Shown piece by piece: positions 30,839 to 31,058 of a stretch of DNA of 31,058 nt; within the stretch, counting starts at the first letter, position 1; the number at the start of each line of letters is the position of its first letter. Source of the DNA: Clostridiales bacterium UBA1770 (GTDB lineage: Bacteria > Bacillota > Clostridia > Oscillospirales > CAG-272); contig DCGU01000066.1 of the NCBI GenBank assembly GCA_002315325.1, forward strand, positions 1 to 31,058, in the 5' to 3' direction. A program made the translations under genes and the position numbers. The notes below the pieces were generated by a model. It was not told the origin of the DNA. It did not search any database and worked only from the letters and a program-made list of their open reading frames with translations.

Positions 30839-31058
30839 ATGAAACTAAAAAAACTCGTGAGCTTGCTGCTCACCATCGCCATGGCTTTGTCCATGGTTGC
30901 CGCTCTGGGCATCACCGCAAGCGCGGCTGATGCAGACGTCACGGCCTACCTAGACCTTGATGCCAACACAACAACCATTACCGACACCAAAACCTTTGAC
31001 CAAAACTACTCTCTCACCGTATCGACCGGCAGTTACACCGACGTGACCAAAGTCAAGG
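30839..31058 (+). CDS. Secreted surface protein, paralogue 3 (cut by the window end)
   Basis: The first 73 codons are visible. The signal peptide MKLKKLVSLLLTIAMALSM to ITASA is nearly the same as in paralogue 2. The mature part has TKTFDQNYSLTVSTGSYTD, matching both paralogues; from DQNYSL on it is closest to the one at 23642. CAGGAG lies before the ATG. The rest lies beyond the window, so the C-terminal domain type is unknown. Confidence 0.85.
   Translation, partial: MKLKKLVSLLLTIAMALSMVAALGITASAADADVTAYLDLDANTTTITDTKTFDQNYSLTVSTGSYTDVTKVK

Overview
The window looks like a chromosomal segment from an anaerobic, gut-type Clostridia bacterium (Bacillota). The signs are AGGAGG-type ribosome sites, TATAAT promoters often extended by TGG, a LytS-like kinase paired with a SARP-like response regulator, DUF4143 ATPases, an AbiE pair, and large tracts of short palindromic repeats. 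I cannot place it to genus. No tRNA, rRNA, CRISPR array, transposase or phage structural gene was seen.

Layout. 1-2100: metallophosphoesterase and ADP-ribosylglycohydrolase. 2114-4801 (minus): GH38-type alpha-mannosidase with a four-cysteine insert. 4802-5677: repeats and an iteron-like promoter for a DUF4143 ATPase (5678-7018). 7258-9217: Sel1-repeat protein, SSB-like protein, peroxiredoxin. 9269-10463: TIR protein with a membrane domain, overlapping a small convergent gene. 11228-12525: internally deleted glycosidase remnant followed by a BRO-N/Fic protein. 12712-14670: DUF4838 lipoprotein. 14820-16888: histidine kinase and response regulator. 16889-18911: repeats and a second DUF4143 ATPase. 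19002-20437 (minus): AbiEii/AbiEi. 20438-21160: structured repeats. 21251-25609: four-gene operon (degenerate receiver, 95-aa protein, membrane protein, secreted beta-helix protein). 25610-27661: repeats, an orphan promoter-terminator unit, then an AP2-domain gene followed by a second secreted protein (27662-29607). 29608-30838: repeats. 30839 to the end: start of a third secreted paralogue.

How the parts fit. Four promoters (21162, 25681, 27587, 30764) share the same layout: 11-bp direct repeats of GATAACnCC ending 5 bp before TATAAT. This is the geometry known for SARP activators, and the window encodes a response regulator with a SARP-like output domain (16121-16888). I infer a regulon in which this two-component system controls the surface-protein operons, the AP2 gene and a possible small RNA.

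Other signals. There is a strong DNA-level bias for ACGT over ATGT/ACAT in every gene examined, including the defence-type genes. A hairpin family with a conserved GTAC-loop-GTAC core has stems that differ between copies yet stay paired. Two modular intergenic repeat families exchange small palindromes between fixed borders. The two DUF4143 ATPases each have their own long direct repeats at the promoter. All function calls come from reading motifs by eye; no database search was possible.
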